A stretch of DNA of 64,000 nt from Candidatus Ferrigenium bremense (GCA_019449635.1 JAGRPI010000004.1:1-64000); one strand, 5' to 3'. Shown: positions 8,033 to 20,579, numbered from the stretch's first letter. Translations and numbers: made by a program. Notes: generated by a model from the letters alone, not told the origin.

Positions 8033-9166
8033 TTACTGCCCAAAAAAATCCTTTACTTTATCCATCCAGGATTTGGCGCGCGGGTTGTGGTGACCGCTGT
8101 CGGTTGCATTGATCGTTTCAAACTCGCGCAGCAGTTCCTTCTGCCGATCGGTCAGGTTCACCGGCGTTTCCACGATGACGTGGCAGTGCAGATCGCCGTG
8201 GCTCGAACTGCGCACGCCCTTGATGCCCTTGCCGCGCAGGCGGAATTGCTTGCCGCTTTGCGTTTCGGCGGGAATCTTGATGCGCGCCGCACCGTCCAGA
8301 GTGGGGATCTCGATCTCGCCGCCCAGCGCGGCGGTGCTGAAGCTGATCGGCATTTCGCAATGCAGGTCGTTGTGGTCGCGCTGGAACACCGCGTGCGGCT
8401 TGATGTGGATCACCACATACAGATCGCCGGGCGGCCCGCCGTTCATGCCATGCTCACCCTCGCCGGACAGGCGGATACGGTCGTCGTTGTCCACGCCTGC
8501 CGGGATCTTCACCGACAGCGTTTTGTGCTGCTTGATGCGTCCGTTGCCGCTGCAATCCTTGCACGGCGAGGCGATTATTTTGCCGCTGCCGTGGCAGCGC
8601 GGGCAGGGTTGCTGGATGGAGAAGAAGCCCTGCTGCATGCGCACCTGGCCCATTCCGCCGCAAGTGGTGCAGGAGGTCGGGCTGGTGCCGGGCTTGGCGC
8701 CCGAGCCGTGGCAGGTCTCGCATTCCGCCATGGTCGGCACGCGGATCTGCGTCTCGGTTCCGCGCGCGGCCTGCTCCAGCGTGATCTCCATGTTGTAGCG
8801 CAGATCGGCGCCGCGCTGCACGTTGCTGCGCCCGCCGCCTCCGCGCCCGCCGCCGAAGATGTCGCCGAAGATGTCGGAGAAATCGAAGCCTGCCGCGCCC
8901 GCGCCACCCGCGCCGAACGGGCTGCCGCCGCCCATGCCGCCCGCCTCGAACGCAGCATGTCCATATTGGTCGTAAGCCGCGCGCTTTTGCCCGTCGCTCA
9001 GCGTCTCATAGGCTTCCTTGGCTTCCTTGAAGTGTTCCTCCGCCTTCGGGTTGTCCGGGTTGCGGTCGGGGTGGTGCTTCATCGCCAGTTTGCGATAAGC
9101 CTTCTTGATCTCTTCGTCCGAGGCGTCGCGGTTGACGCCCAGCACTTCGTAGTAGTCTTTTTTCAT
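8033..9166 (-). CDS. dnaJ: Chaperone DnaJ
   Basis: J domain with HPD, G/F region, four CxxCxGxG zinc-finger repeats. Confidence 0.98.
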   Translation of the reverse strand: MKKDYYEVLGVNRDASDEEIKKAYRKLAMKHHPDRNPDNPKAEEHFKEAKEAYETLSDGQKRAAYDQYGHAAFEAGGMGGGSPFGAGGAGAAGFDFSDIFGDIFGGGRGGGGRSNVQRGADLRYNMEITLEQAARGTETQIRVPTMAECETCHGSGAKPGTSPTSCTTCGGMGQVRMQQGFFSIQQPCPRCHGSGKIIASPCKDCSGNGRIKQHKTLSVKIPAGVDNDDRIRLSGEGEHGMNGGPPGDLYVVIHIKPHAVFQRDHNDLHCEMPISFSTAALGGEIEIPTLDGAARIKIPAETQSGKQFRLRGKGIKGVRSSSHGDLHCHVIVETPVNLTDRQKELLREFETINATDSGHHNPRAKSWMDKVKDFFGQ

Positions 9167-9246
9167 AGTCGTAAGACGTAAGTCGCAAGACGTAAGTTGA
9201 AAAGCATCCCGAAGGTTTTGCTTACGACTTACGTCTTACGTCTCCG
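9167..9246. repeat. GTAAGACGTAAGT inverted repeat between dnaK and dnaJ
   Basis: CGTAAGACGTAAGTCGCAAGACGTAAGT...ACTTACGTCTTACG; related repeats at 7960-8012 and 50425-50520. Confidence 0.7.
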
Positions 9247-9249
9247 TGC

Positions 9250-11175
9250 TTATTTTTTATCCTTTACTTCCGTAAACTCCGCATCCACCACGTCGCCTTC
9301 ATCCCTGGCGGGTTCCGCGTGCGTTTCACCGCTTGCGCCGGCCTGCGCTTTGGCCTGTTCGGCAGCGTACATCTTCTCGCCCAGCTTCTGCGCGGCAGTC
9401 GCCAGTGCTTCGGTCCTGGCTTCGATGGCTTCCTTGTCGTCGCCTTTTACCACTTCTTCGGCTTCCTTCAGGGCGGCTTCGATGGCGGCCTTTTCCTCGG
9501 TATTCAGTTGCTCGCCATATTCCTTAAGCGACTTGTGCGTCGAGTGGATCAGCGAGTCGAGCTGATTGCGTGCGGTCACCAGTTCCAGCGCCTTGCGGTC
9601 GTCTTCGGCATGGACTTCGGCATCCTGCACCATGCGATCGATCTCTGCTTCGCTCAAGCCGGAGCTGGCCTGGATCTTGATCTTGTTCTCCTTGCCGGTC
9701 GCCTTGTCCTTCGCAGACACATGCAGGATGCCGTTTGCGTCGATGTCGAAGGTCACTTCGATCTGCGGCATGCCGCGCGGTGCGGGCGGGATGTCGGACA
9801 GGTTGAACTGCCCCAGGCTCTTGTTGCCGGAAACCACTTCGCGCTCGCCTTGCAGCACATGGATGGTCACCGCGCTTTGGTTGTCGTCGGCAGTGGAGAA
9901 CACCTGCGACGCCTTGGTCGGGATGGTGGTGTTCTTCTTGATGAGTTTGGTCATCACGCCGCCCATGGTCTCGATACCCAGGGATAATGGTGTCACGTCC
10001 AGCAGCAGCACGTCCTTCACCTCGCCTTGCAGCACGCCGCCCTGGATCGCCGCACCGACTGCGACGGCTTCGTCCGGGTTCACGTCCTTGCGCGGTTCCT
10101 TGCCGAAGAACGCCTTCACTTTTTCCTGAACCAAAGGCATACGCGTCTGGCCGCCGACCAGGATCACGTCGGCGATGTCAGCATTGGACACGCCCGCATC
10201 CTTCATGGCGATCTTGCACGGTTCGATAGTGCGTGCGACCAGGTCTTCCACCAGGCTTTCCAGCTTGGCGCGGGTGATCTTCACGGCCAGGTGTTTCGGA
10301 CCGCCCGCATCCGCGGTGATGTACGGCAGGTTCACTTCGGTTTGCTGCGCGGAAGACAGTTCGATCTTGGCCTTTTCCGCCGCGTCCTTCAGGCGTTGCA
10401 GCGCCAGCATGTCCTTCTTCAGGTCGATGCCGCTTTCCTTCTTGAATTCGTCCACCAGGAATTCGATCACGCGCATGTCGAAGTCTTCTCCGCCGAGGAA
10501 GGTATCGCCGTTGGTGGACATCACTTCGAACTGGTGCTCGCCTTCGATTTCGGCGATGTCGATGATGGAGATGTCGAACGTGCCGCCGCCCAGGTCATAT
10601 ACCGCGATCTTGCGGTCGCCTTCCTGTTTGTCCAGGCCGAAAGCCAGCGCGGCTGCGGTGGGTTCGTTGATGATGCGCTTCACTTCCAGCCCGGCGATGC
10701 GCCCCGCGTCTTTGGTGGCCTGGCGCTGCGAGTCGTTGAAGTAGGCGGGCACGGTGATGACCGCTTCAGTGACCGGCTCGCCGAGGTAGTCTTCGGCGGT
10801 CTTTTTCATCTTCGCCAGCACTTGCGCGGAGATTTCCGGTGCGGAGATATCCTTGTCGCGCACCTTGATCCACGCATCGCCGTTCTTCGCCTTGACGATG
10901 TTGTAGGGCACCATGCCGATGTCCTTCTGCACCATCTTCTCCTCGAAGCGGCGGCCGATCAGGCGCTTCACGCCGTACAGCGTGTTCTTCGGGTTGGTCA
11001 CGGCCTGGCGCTTGGCCGCCGCGCCGACCAGTATCTCGCCGTCTTCCATGTAGGCGATGATGGACGGGGTGGTGCGCGCGCCCTCGGCGTTCTCAATCAC
11101 CTTGGTCTTGCCGTTTTCCATGATGGCCACACAGGAGTTGGTCGTGCCCAGGTCAATGCCGATGATTTTTCCCAT
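9250..11175 (-). CDS. dnaK: Chaperone DnaK (Hsp70)
   Basis: [22 protein letters not shown]...; full-length Hsp70. Confidence 0.99.
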   Translation of the reverse strand: MGKIIGIDLGTTNSCVAIMENGKTKVIENAEGARTTPSIIAYMEDGEILVGAAAKRQAVTNPKNTLYGVKRLIGRRFEEKMVQKDIGMVPYNIVKAKNGDAWIKVRDKDISAPEISAQVLAKMKKTAEDYLGEPVTEAVITVPAYFNDSQRQATKDAGRIAGLEVKRIINEPTAAALAFGLDKQEGDRKIAVYDLGGGTFDISIIDIAEIEGEHQFEVMSTNGDTFLGGEDFDMRVIEFLVDEFKKESGIDLKKDMLALQRLKDAAEKAKIELSSAQQTEVNLPYITADAGGPKHLAVKITRAKLESLVEDLVARTIEPCKIAMKDAGVSNADIADVILVGGQTRMPLVQEKVKAFFGKEPRKDVNPDEAVAVGAAIQGGVLQGEVKDVLLLDVTPLSLGIETMGGVMTKLIKKNTTIPTKASQVFSTADDNQSAVTIHVLQGEREVVSGNKSLGQFNLSDIPPAPRGMPQIEVTFDIDANGILHVSAKDKATGKENKIKIQASSGLSEAEIDRMVQDAEVHAEDDRKALELVTARNQLDSLIHSTHKSLKEYGEQLNTEEKAAIEAALKEAEEVVKGDDKEAIEARTEALATAAQKLGEKMYAAEQAKAQAGASGETHAEPARDEGDVVDAEFTEVKDKK

Positions 11176-11269
11176 GATGCTTTTCCTTTCAGTTGAATGT
11201 GTTGAATTCGTAAAACTGCTGCCGCTTAAAGTGGGGCGGGTAATCCATATTTCAAGTGGTTGATTTGGA

Positions 11270-11349
11270 GAAGGGAGAAGAGGGAAGGGAGAAGGGTAAA
11301 CCCGCGCCTTTTATTCGGAGAACAGGCTCTCACCCTTCCCCCTTCCCGG
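11270..11349. repeat. Homopurine/homopyrimidine inverted repeat (GAAGGGAGAAGGG..CCCTTCCCCCTTC)
   Basis: Purine-rich left arm and pyrimidine-rich right arm between grpE and dnaK; similar at 16626-16710. Confidence 0.6.
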
Positions 11350-11352
11350 TAT

Positions 11353-11901
11353 TTATTCCTTGCCCTTCGCCACCATCACCAGCGCCGGGCGCAGCACCCG
11401 GTCATTCAGCGCATAGCCCTTCTGCATCACGCTGACCACGGTATTGGCGGGCTGGTCGCTGTCCAGCATGCCGATCGCCTGGTGTTTGTGCGGGTCCAGC
11501 TTTTCGCCGACCGGGTTGATCTCGCTGATGTTGAATTTTTCGAACACACCTGACAGTTGCTTGAGCGTCAGTTCCATGCCGCTCTTGAAGCTTTCCACGT
11601 TCTGCGTGGTGACCGCCAGGCCGGCTTCCAGGCTGTCCTTCACCGCCAGCATCTCACCGGAAAAACGTTCCACGGCGAACTTCTGCGCCTTGCTTGCGTC
11701 ATCGGCAGCGCGGCGGCGGATGTTCTCGCCCTCGGCCTTGGCGTACATCCACGCGTCATAATGCTCCTGCGCCTTGCGCTCGGCCTCCTTGAGCATCTCC
11801 TCCAGGCTGGGCATGACTTCCGGCGCGCTGGCCGCGGCGGGTTCGGCGCTTGCCGGGGTTGCCTGCTGTTCAAGTTGCGGGTTGGTTTCGTTTTGTTCCA
11901 T
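11353..11901 (-). CDS. grpE: Nucleotide exchange factor GrpE
   Basis: GrpE C-terminal region: [41 protein letters not shown]. Confidence 0.95.
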   Translation of the reverse strand: MEQNETNPQLEQQATPASAEPAAASAPEVMPSLEEMLKEAERKAQEHYDAWMYAKAEGENIRRRAADDASKAQKFAVERFSGEMLAVKDSLEAGLAVTTQNVESFKSGMELTLKQLSGVFEKFNISEINPVGEKLDPHKHQAIGMLDSDQPANTVVSVMQKGYALNDRVLRPALVMVAKGKE

Positions 11902-12020
11902 GCTGTATCTCCCTAGATCGACTCGCGGTTCAATTGGGGCGAAGTTTCCGTTTTCAAGAGCAGAAGCAATATTATTTTTGCGGCATGAGATAATGCGCGC
12001 CGTTCGTAAGTTGCATCGTC

Positions 12021-13178
12021 ATGTCCACCACCAAGAACTACCACTGGCGCATCGCTGGCTTCTATTTCTTCTATTACGCCTTCGTGGGGATGTTCGCGCC
12101 CTATTGGAGCCTGTATCTCCGATCCATCCACTTCGATGCCATCGAGATCGCCATCCTGATGTCGGTGCAGCCGGTGATGCGCATGATCGCGCCGAACATC
12201 TGGGGCTGGCTGGCTGACCGATCCGGGAAACGCAGGGAGGTGGTTGTCGCGGCTGCGAGTCTGAGCGCCGTGTTCTACCTGGGTGTGTTCGCCACCACCA
12301 GTTTCTGGGGCATGTTGCTGGTGCTGGGGCTGATGAGCTTCTTCTGGAGCGCGTCGATGCCGCTGGTGGAGGCGACCACGCTCACCTGGCTCGGCAAACA
12401 TACCGCGCATTACGGGCGCATCCGCTCGTGGGGCTCGATCGGATTCATCGTTGCGGTGGTGGGGCTGGGCTACGCCTTCGACTATATCGCCATCGCCTGG
12501 CTGCTGTGGGCCGGGCTGGCCTGCGAGTTGGGCATCCTGCTGTTCGCGCGGCAGATCCCGCCCACCGAAGTGCTGGCGCACCATACTGACAGCCAGTCGA
12601 TCCGGAACATCGTGCTGCAGCCGCGCGTGCTGGCGCTGTTCGGCGCCTGTTTCCTGATGTCTGTCGCGCACGGCCCTTATTACACTTTCTTCTCGATCTA
12701 CCTGGTCGAACACGGTTACGCCAAGAGCGCGGTCGGCGGGCTGTGGGCGCTCGGCGTGATCTGTGAGATCGGCGTGTTTTTCCTGATGCCGTGGCTGGGG
12801 CGGCGCTTTGGGTTTACGCGCATCCTGGTTGTCAGCCTCGGCTTGGCCGTGCTGCGCTTCATGCTGATCGGCTGGGGCGTGGATTTCCTGTTGCTGCTGC
12901 TCGTCGCCCAGGTGCTGCACGCCGCCACTTTCGGCGCGTATCACGCCGCCTCGGTGGGGCTGGTGCATGAGTTCTTCCAGGGGCGGCATCAATCGAAAGG
13001 CCAGGCCATGTTCGGCAGCCTCACCTACGGCGCGGGCGGCATGCTGGGCGGGCTGGCGAGCGGCCCGATCTGGCAGCACTACGGCGCCAGCGTGCTGTAT
13101 TCGTGCAGCGCGGGCATGGCGCTGCTGGGATTGTTGCTGATGGGGTGGAAACTCGGCATGGCGCGCCCGGCGGTGTGA
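12021..13178 (+). CDS. MFS transporter (PPP/3-phenylpropionate permease-like)
   Basis: 12-TM-like hydrophobic protein; YYAFVGMFAPYWSLYLRSIHF, RIRSWGSIGFIVAV. Confidence 0.85.
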   Translation: MSTTKNYHWRIAGFYFFYYAFVGMFAPYWSLYLRSIHFDAIEIAILMSVQPVMRMIAPNIWGWLADRSGKRREVVVAAASLSAVFYLGVFATTSFWGMLLVLGLMSFFWSASMPLVEATTLTWLGKHTAHYGRIRSWGSIGFIVAVVGLGYAFDYIAIAWLLWAGLACELGILLFARQIPPTEVLAHHTDSQSIRNIVLQPRVLALFGACFLMSVAHGPYYTFFSIYLVEHGYAKSAVGGLWALGVICEIGVFFLMPWLGRRFGFTRILVVSLGLAVLRFMLIGWGVDFLLLLLVAQVLHAATFGAYHAASVGLVHEFFQGRHQSKGQAMFGSLTYGAGGMLGGLASGPIWQHYGASVLYSCSAGMALLGLLLMGWKLGMARPAV

Positions 13179-13216
13179 TCGGCGGCGTGCCTCGTGCCAT
13201 GCCGCCCCCGTTGTGG

Positions 13217-13222
13217 CATAAT
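13217..13222 (+). promoter_or_regulatory. Putative -10 hexamer upstream of leuC
   Basis: TTGTGGCATAATCGTGCGC resembles other CATAATCCGCGC sites upstream of recA and ribF. Confidence 0.3.
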
Positions 13223-13261
13223 CGTGCGCTCTTAAAATGAGTATCAAGCAAGCGAAACAAC

Positions 13262-14665
13262 ATGAACGCACAAACTCTTTACGACAAACTCTGGAATGCT
13301 CACGTGGTGCGGCAGGAAGCCGACGGCACCGCGCTGATTTATATCGACCGACATCTGGTGCATGAAGTAACCAGCCCGCAGGCATTCGAAGGATTGAAGC
13401 TGGCCGGACGCAAGCCGTGGCGCACCGCTTCGATGCTCGCGGTGGCCGACCACAATGTGCCGACCGCCAACCGTGCTGCGGGCATCGCCGATCCGGTTTC
13501 GCGCCTGCAGGTGGAGACGCTGGACAACAATTGCGCCGAGTTCGGCGTGACCGAATTCAGGATGGATGACGTGCGCCAGGGCATCGTGCATGTGATCGGG
13601 CCGGAGCAGGGCGCGACCTTGCCGGGCATGACGGTAGTGTGCGGCGATTCGCACACCAGCACGCACGGCGCGTTCGCCGCGCTGGCGTTCGGCATCGGCA
13701 CCTCCGAGGTCGAGCATGTGATGGCGACGCAATGCCTGCTGATGAAAAAATCCATGGCCATGCAGGTGGTGGTGGACGGCGCATTGGGCAAGGGCGTGAC
13801 CGCCAAGGACATCGCGCTGGCGGTGGTCGGCAGGATCGGCACGGCGGGCGGCACCGGCTACGCGATCGAGTTTGCCGGCAGCACGATCCGCAACCTTTCC
13901 ATGGAAGGGCGCATGACGCTGTGCAACATGGCGATCGAGGCGGGCGCGCGTGCCGGCATGATCGCCGCGGACGATACGACGATTGCTTACCTCAAGGGCC
14001 GCCCATTCGCGCCGCAGGGCGCGGCATGGGACCAAGCGGCGGCCTACTGGCGCACATTGCACAGCGACGACGGCGCGCGGTTCGACAAGGTGGTGCATCT
14101 CGATGCCGCCGAAATCAGGCCGCAGGTGACCTGGGGCACGTCGCCGGAAATGGTGGTGGCGGTGGACGGGTGCGTGCCCGATCCGGCTGCCATGGCCGAC
14201 CCGGTCAAGCGCGAGGGTGCCGAGCGTGCCTTGCACTATATGGGGCTGGCGGCGAACACACCGATCACGCAGATCAAGATCGACAAGGTGTTCATTGGTT
14301 CCTGCACCAATGCACGCATCGAGGATATGCGCGCCGCCGCGGCAGTGGCGCGCGGCAAGCATGTCGCCCCGAACGTGAAGCTGGCGATGGTGGTGCCCGG
14401 CTCCGGCCTGGTAAAGCAGCAGGCCGAGCAGGAAGGCTTGGACAGGATATTCGTTGCGGCGGGTTTCGAGTGGCGCGACCCGGGTTGCTCGATGTGCCTG
14501 GCGATGAATGACGACCGGCTCTCGCCGGGCGAGCGTTGCGCCTCGACTTCCAACCGCAACTTCGAGGGGCGGCAGGGTCAGGGCGGGCGTACCCATCTGG
14601 TGAGTCCGGAGATGGCGGCGGCCGCCGCGATTGCCGGGCATTTTGTCGATGTGAGTGTTGATTAA
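13262..14665 (+). CDS. leuC: 3-isopropylmalate dehydratase large subunit
   Basis: [51 protein letters not shown]. Confidence 0.98.
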   Translation: MNAQTLYDKLWNAHVVRQEADGTALIYIDRHLVHEVTSPQAFEGLKLAGRKPWRTASMLAVADHNVPTANRAAGIADPVSRLQVETLDNNCAEFGVTEFRMDDVRQGIVHVIGPEQGATLPGMTVVCGDSHTSTHGAFAALAFGIGTSEVEHVMATQCLLMKKSMAMQVVVDGALGKGVTAKDIALAVVGRIGTAGGTGYAIEFAGSTIRNLSMEGRMTLCNMAIEAGARAGMIAADDTTIAYLKGRPFAPQGAAWDQAAAYWRTLHSDDGARFDKVVHLDAAEIRPQVTWGTSPEMVVAVDGCVPDPAAMADPVKREGAERALHYMGLAANTPITQIKIDKVFIGSCTNARIEDMRAAAAVARGKHVAPNVKLAMVVPGSGLVKQQAEQEGLDRIFVAAGFEWRDPGCSMCLAMNDDRLSPGERCASTSNRNFEGRQGQGGRTHLVSPEMAAAAAIAGHFVDVSVD

Positions 14666-14678
14666 ATAGGAGATGACG

Positions 14679-14798
14679 ATGAAAGCAGTTGCATTGTTTT
14701 TGGCGGTGTTGATGTTGGCGGGTTGCAATGCCATGGAAGGCTTGGGCAAGGATATCCAGAAGGGCGGCGAGAAATTGGAGAAGGCAGCGAACAAGTAA
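14679..14798 (+). CDS. Entericidin-like small lipoprotein (39 aa)
   Basis: Read directly: [39 protein letters not shown]; lipobox LAGC; AGGAG RBS; too short for the ORF track. Confidence 0.85.
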   Translation: MKAVALFLAVLMLAGCNAMEGLGKDIQKGGEKLEKAANK

Positions 14799-15430
14799 TG
14801 CAAAAATTTACCTTGCTTGATGGCTTGGTCATGCCGTTGGATAGAGCCAACGTGGATACCGATGCGATCATCCCCAAGCAGTTCCTGAAGTCGATCAAGC
14901 GGTCCGGATTCGGCCCGAATGCGTTCGACGAATGGCGCTATCTGGATCACGGCGAGCCGGGCATGGACAACGGCAAGCGTCCGCTCAATCCGGATTTTGT
15001 GCTGAACCAGCCGCGCTATCAGGGCGCGCAGATCCTGCTGGCGCGCGAGAATTTCGGCTGCGGCAGTTCGCGCGAACACGCTCCCTGGGCGCTCGAAGAC
15101 TACGGCTTCCGCGCCATCATCGCGCCGAGTTTCGCCGACATCTTTTTCAACAATTGCTTCAAGAACGGGCTGCTGCCGATCCGCCTGACTGCGCAACAGG
15201 TGGATGCGCTGTTCAAGGCAGTGGAGGCGACGCCGGGGTACCGTTTGACGATCGACCTGGAGCGGCAGAGCATCACCGCGCCGGACGGTACGGTGTATCG
15301 GTTCGAGGTGGAGGCGTTCCGCAAGCATTGCCTGCTGAACGGCCTGGACGATATCGGCCTGACCTTGCAGCATGTGGGCGAGATCAGGGAGTTCGAGGCG
15401 AAGTATCGCGCGGAACAGCCGTGGCTTTAA
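14798..15430 (+). CDS. leuD: 3-isopropylmalate dehydratase small subunit
   Basis: [42 protein letters not shown] overlaps the upstream TAA. Confidence 0.97.
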   Translation: MQKFTLLDGLVMPLDRANVDTDAIIPKQFLKSIKRSGFGPNAFDEWRYLDHGEPGMDNGKRPLNPDFVLNQPRYQGAQILLARENFGCGSSREHAPWALEDYGFRAIIAPSFADIFFNNCFKNGLLPIRLTAQQVDALFKAVEATPGYRLTIDLERQSITAPDGTVYRFEVEAFRKHCLLNGLDDIGLTLQHVGEIREFEAKYRAEQPWL

Positions 15431-15554
15431 GAGGCGGGGAGTGGGGAGTAGGGAGTGGGGGAGGGCGGGTTTCCCACTTCCCACTGAGACGCGAAGCGTC
15501 GATCCACTCACCACTTACCACTTCCTGTGTTTCACGTATTTATAGGAATTTGAA

Positions 15555-16619
15555 ATGAAGATTGCAGTTTTGCCAGGTGACGGGATAGGCCCGGAGATCG
15601 TCGCGCAAGCGGTGAAAATGCTGGAAGCGTTGCGCAGCGACGGTTTGAAGATCGAGATGGAATACGCGCACCTTGGCGGTGCGGGATATGACGCGGCGGG
15701 CGATCCGTTCCCGCCCGCGACTGAAAAATTGGCGCATGCCGCCGACGCGGTGCTGCTCGGCGCGGTGGGTGGTTACCAGTACGATATGCTGCCGCGGCCG
15801 ATGCGCCCGGAGCAAGGCTTGCTGCGCATCCGCAAAGGCCTGGGGTTGTTCGCCAACCTGCGTCCGGCGCTGGTGTATCCCGAGCTGGCCAATGCGTCCA
15901 GCCTGAAACCGGAACTGGTTGCCGGCCTGGATATCATGATTTTGCGCGAGCTGACCGGCGACATCTATTTCGGCCAGCCGCGCGGCATCCGCATGCTGGA
16001 CAACGGCGAGCAGCAGGGCTTCGATACCATGATGTACAGCGAGTCGGAGATCCGCCGCGTGGCGCATGTCGGCTTCCAGATCGCGCTGAAGCGCGGCAGG
16101 AAACTGTGCTCGGTGGACAAGGCCAACGTGCTGGATACCAGCATGTTCTGGCGCGAGATCGTCATCGATGTGGCCAAGGAATATCCGGCTGTCGAGCTGT
16201 CGCACATGTACGTGGACAATGCCGCGATGCAACTGGTGCGCGCGCCCAAGCAGTTCGACGTGATCCTGACCGGCAATATCTTCGGCGACATCCTGTCCGA
16301 CGAGGCCTCGATGCTGACCGGCTCGATCGGCATGTTGCCGTCCGCTTCGCTGGATGCGCACAACAAGGGCCTGTACGAGCCATGCCACGGCTCGGCGCCG
16401 GATATCGCGGGGGCGGACATCGCCAATCCGCTGGCGACCATCCTGTCGGTGGCGATGATGATGCGTTACACTTTTGCGCGCGAAGACATCGCGCAGCGCA
16501 TCGAAACGGCGGTGCGCAAGACGCTGCAACAGGGACTGCGCACGGCGGACATTGCCGAGGCAGGCATGCAGAAGATAGGCTGTGCGGCGATGGGCGACGC
16601 GGTGGTCGCGGCGCTTTAA
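15555..16619 (+). CDS. leuB: 3-isopropylmalate dehydrogenase
   Basis: [45 protein letters not shown]. Confidence 0.98.
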   Translation: MKIAVLPGDGIGPEIVAQAVKMLEALRSDGLKIEMEYAHLGGAGYDAAGDPFPPATEKLAHAADAVLLGAVGGYQYDMLPRPMRPEQGLLRIRKGLGLFANLRPALVYPELANASSLKPELVAGLDIMILRELTGDIYFGQPRGIRMLDNGEQQGFDTMMYSESEIRRVAHVGFQIALKRGRKLCSVDKANVLDTSMFWREIVIDVAKEYPAVELSHMYVDNAAMQLVRAPKQFDVILTGNIFGDILSDEASMLTGSIGMLPSASLDAHNKGLYEPCHGSAPDIAGADIANPLATILSVAMMMRYTFAREDIAQRIETAVRKTLQQGLRTADIAEAGMQKIGCAAMGDAVVAAL

Positions 16620-16625
16620 TATATT

Positions 16626-16710
16626 AGGAAGGGGAAAGAGGGAAGGGAGAAGGGTAACAGTGGTGAGAGATTTTCACCCTTATCCCTTCCCTCTTATCCC
16701 TTTCTCCAGA
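16626..16710. repeat. Homopurine/homopyrimidine inverted repeat between leuB and asd
   Basis: GGAAGGGGAAAGAGGGAAGGGAGAAGGGT ... CACCCTTATCCCTTCCCTCTTATCCC. Confidence 0.6.
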
Positions 16711-16736
16711 TTTATCGAGTTTAGTCGGGGAAAATA

Positions 16737-17759
<1,023 letters not shown>

Positions 17760-17846
17760 GACATAATGCGAAAAATATTATGAGCTTGTGCTTATAACTC
17801 CATGATGTTATTTTACTTGTTCAATAAATAAACATAAGGTGATAGC

Positions 17847-20408
17847 GTGCGAAAGTCACTACTGAAACTGCTCGGGGTCGTTGCTGCTTTAACACTATCC
17901 ACATGTGTTTCCGCCGTTGGCATGGGCGGAATCAAAGTGTCTTCCGCTTTGGGGCAGCCGCTGAAAGCCGATATCGAATTGGTGGCAGTCAACAAGGCCG
18001 ACAAACCCAGTCTGGTTGCCCGTCTTGCGTCGCCAGATATCTACCGGGGAGCCGGACTGGAATACCCGTTTGGTACCAAGTTCAAGTTTCAGATCGAGAG
18101 CCGCGCGAGCGGCGAGTCGTATATCAGGGTAAGCAGCGCGCAACCGATCAATGATCCTTTCGTGAGCATGCTGGTCGAGTTGACCTGGGCGTCCGGCAAA
18201 CTGCTGCGCGAATATACTTTCCTGCTCGATCCGCCTGACTATGTTGCGGAACAACCCAAGCCGGTTGAAGTGCAAGCCGTCGCACCGGCAGTGCAAGCCG
18301 CGCCGCCGGAAACTGCCGCCAAACCTCTTGAACAAGCCCCGGTAGCTGCAGCGCCGGTTGAGAGTCAGCCTGCCGAGAAACCAGCCAGCAAACCGGCGAT
18401 TGCAGAGCCGGCCAAACCGGCCGCAGTCGCGCCAACGGAAAAGAGTATCGCGACGGGTAACATTACCGTCCACCGCGGCGACACACTGAACAAGATCGCC
18501 ATGCAGAACAAACCGGCTGAAGTGAGCCTGGAGCGTATGCTGGTCGCGCTATACCGTGCCAACGCCGATCAATTCGACGGCAAGAACATGAACCGCATCA
18601 AGGCCGGCAAGATTCTGCGCCTGCCCGACCAGAGCGCGTTGATGAATGTGGCGCAGTCCGATGCGGCAAAGGAAATCCGCGCCCAGACAGCCGACTGGAA
18701 TGCCTACCGGCAAAAACTGGCTGCTGCCCCGGCCGCCAGCCAGCCACAGGAAGCCCAGCAAGTTGCCACCGGCAAGATCGCTAGTTCGGTTGCAGACAAG
18801 GCTCCTGTCGCCAAGGAGTCCGCCAAGGAAGTGCTGAAATTGTCCAAGGGCGAAGCTCCGGGAGACAAGGCCGCCGCCGGTGCGGCAGGCAAATCCGCGA
18901 CTGCCCAGGACAAGAAGAATGCCGAGCAGGAAGATGCGATCGCCAAGGAAAAGAGCCTGAAGGAAGAGCAGGCGCGCGCCGCATTGCTGGAAAAAAACCT
19001 CAAGGACATGGAACGCCTCGCCCAATTGAAATCCGAGGCTGCAGCACTGGCGGCGCAATCGCCTGTCGCGGCATCCCCAAGCGCGGTATCTGCAGTCGCC
19101 GCCGCTTCCGGGGTTGCTGCAGCCAGCGAAGTCAAACCGGCAGCCGTTGCCAAGCCCAAACCCAAGCCACAACCGGTGGTTGTGCCGCAACCTTCCCTAG
19201 TGGACCAGATTCTGGGCGAGCCGCTTTATCTGATTGGCGGAACGGCGATTCTGCTTGGCTTGGGCGGCCTTGGCTTTATGTTGAGCCGCCGCAAGCAAAC
19301 TGCAGCAGTCGAAGGAAAAGATGAGGATGCCGGCTCGGTAACCGGCCAGCTTACCGCACCGGTCGCTCCTTCTCCCGAGACTGGCGATTTCACCAGTGCG
19401 ACAGGAGGGCATCCCGCAGCGGCTCCCGCCTCGGATGAAGTCGATCCGATCAACGAGGCGGACCTGTTCCTGAATTTCGGCCGCGATGTGCAGGCGGAGG
19501 AAATATTGAAGGAAGCCTTGCAGAACACGCCCAACAATCATCAGATCCATCTCAAGCTGCTGGGTATTTACGCCAATCGCAAAGATGTAAATTCCTTCTC
19601 GGCCATTGCGCGTCAGTTGAAGGATGCGGGCGATGAAGAGGCATGGCAGCAGGCTGCGGCAACGGGGCGCAAGCTCGAGCCGAACAACCCGATGTACGGA
19701 GGTGCCGGAACCATCGAGGATGACGGCAGCGCGACCAGGCAGGTGACCGCCGCGCACGATGCGGCCGCAGCACAGGGAGCATCGGCACCCGATGTGGATT
19801 TTGATTTGGGTGGTGCTACGGAAAAAACCGCGACTCTGTCAACTGACGACAGGGCTGCGGCTAAAGCAGAAGCCATGGATTTTGATGTGACTTCCACTGG
19901 CCCATCGCTCGCTGCCCCGACAGGCATGGATTTCGATATCACTTCGACCAGCCCTTCGATGCCGGCGGCTGTTGGAGAGAAGGAAGCCGCGCTACCTAAT
20001 CTGGACGACCTGATTTTTGACGTGACATCCACCCATCCACCCATGCCGGCGGTGCAACCGGAGGTCGAACCGGCAAAAGCCGCGCAAGCCGACGAGGGCG
20101 GCATGGAGTTCACGCTCGACTTCCCGATTGAAGAGGCGGTTGCGAAGCCTGCACCTGCGGCGCAACCAGCCGAGGCCGGCTTGGCGGGCATCAGCCTGAA
20201 TCTGGACGACATCGGAGCGCCGGGAGAACCGGCATCGGATGACAAGGACGAGCATTGGCATGAGGTTGCCACCAAACTCGATCTGGCCAAGGCCTATCAG
20301 GAAATGGGCGATGCGACCGGCGCGCGTGAAATCCTCGAGGAAGTCTTGCGCGAGGGCGATGCGGGGCAGCGTGAGGCAGCGCAGTCCATGCTCGACCAGC
20401 TCGGCTAA
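17847..20408 (+). CDS. fimV: FimV/HubP family protein
   Basis: Signal peptide, GGIKVSSALGQPLKADIELV N-terminal domain, LysM-like HRGDTLNKIA, single TM, C-terminal KLDLAKAYQEMGDATGAREILEEVLREGD. Confidence 0.95.
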   Translation: MRKSLLKLLGVVAALTLSTCVSAVGMGGIKVSSALGQPLKADIELVAVNKADKPSLVARLASPDIYRGAGLEYPFGTKFKFQIESRASGESYIRVSSAQPINDPFVSMLVELTWASGKLLREYTFLLDPPDYVAEQPKPVEVQAVAPAVQAAPPETAAKPLEQAPVAAAPVESQPAEKPASKPAIAEPAKPAAVAPTEKSIATGNITVHRGDTLNKIAMQNKPAEVSLERMLVALYRANADQFDGKNMNRIKAGKILRLPDQSALMNVAQSDAAKEIRAQTADWNAYRQKLAAAPAASQPQEAQQVATGKIASSVADKAPVAKESAKEVLKLSKGEAPGDKAAAGAAGKSATAQDKKNAEQEDAIAKEKSLKEEQARAALLEKNLKDMERLAQLKSEAAALAAQSPVAASPSAVSAVAAASGVAAASEVKPAAVAKPKPKPQPVVVPQPSLVDQILGEPLYLIGGTAILLGLGGLGFMLSRRKQTAAVEGKDEDAGSVTGQLTAPVAPSPETGDFTSATGGHPAAAPASDEVDPINEADLFLNFGRDVQAEEILKEALQNTPNNHQIHLKLLGIYANRKDVNSFSAIARQLKDAGDEEAWQQAAATGRKLEPNNPMYGGAGTIEDDGSATRQVTAAHDAAAAQGASAPDVDFDLGGATEKTATLSTDDRAAAKAEAMDFDVTSTGPSLAAPTGMDFDITSTSPSMPAAVGEKEAALPNLDDLIFDVTSTHPPMPAVQPEVEPAKAAQADEGGMEFTLDFPIEEAVAKPAPAAQPAEAGLAGISLNLDDIGAPGEPASDDKDEHWHEVATKLDLAKAYQEMGDATGAREILEEVLREGDAGQREAAQSMLDQLG

Positions 20409-20453
20409 TCATGGCTTTGTATAGCCATCTGACAAGTTGGTAAACGCGTTGCA

Positions 20454-20501
20454 TAGCCATTCTGCTAAGTCACCAAAAGACGATGACCAAGCCGCTGGTT
20501 A
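20454..20501. repeat. Covarying hairpin element, copy 2
   Basis: TAGCCATTCTGCTAAGTCACCAAAAGACGATGACCAAGCCGCTGGTTA. Confidence 0.65.
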
Positions 20502-20509
20502 GCTCTGCA

Positions 20510-20557
20510 TGGCCATTCAACTAAGCTGGCAAAAAACGCCAGCCAAGTTGCCGGTCA
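20510..20557. repeat. Covarying hairpin element, copy 3
   Basis: TGGCCATTCAACTAAGCTGGCAAAAAACGCCAGCCAAGTTGCCGGTCA; 56-nt period from copy 2. Confidence 0.7.
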
Positions 20558-20579
20558 ACGCCAACAAAGTCATTGGTTA

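Noticed and set aside
10027-11196. 389-aa plus-strand ORF opposite dnaK
   Set aside because: Antisense artefact; no domain and complete overlap with dnaK.
13244-15514. 756-aa minus-strand ORF opposite leuC/leuD
   Set aside because: Antisense artefact; His/Arg-rich composition and confidently assigned genes on the other strand.
20451-20557. Possible mini CRISPR array
   Set aside because: Only two tandem units with palindromic variable stems, no constant repeat plus unique spacer pattern, and no cas genes.
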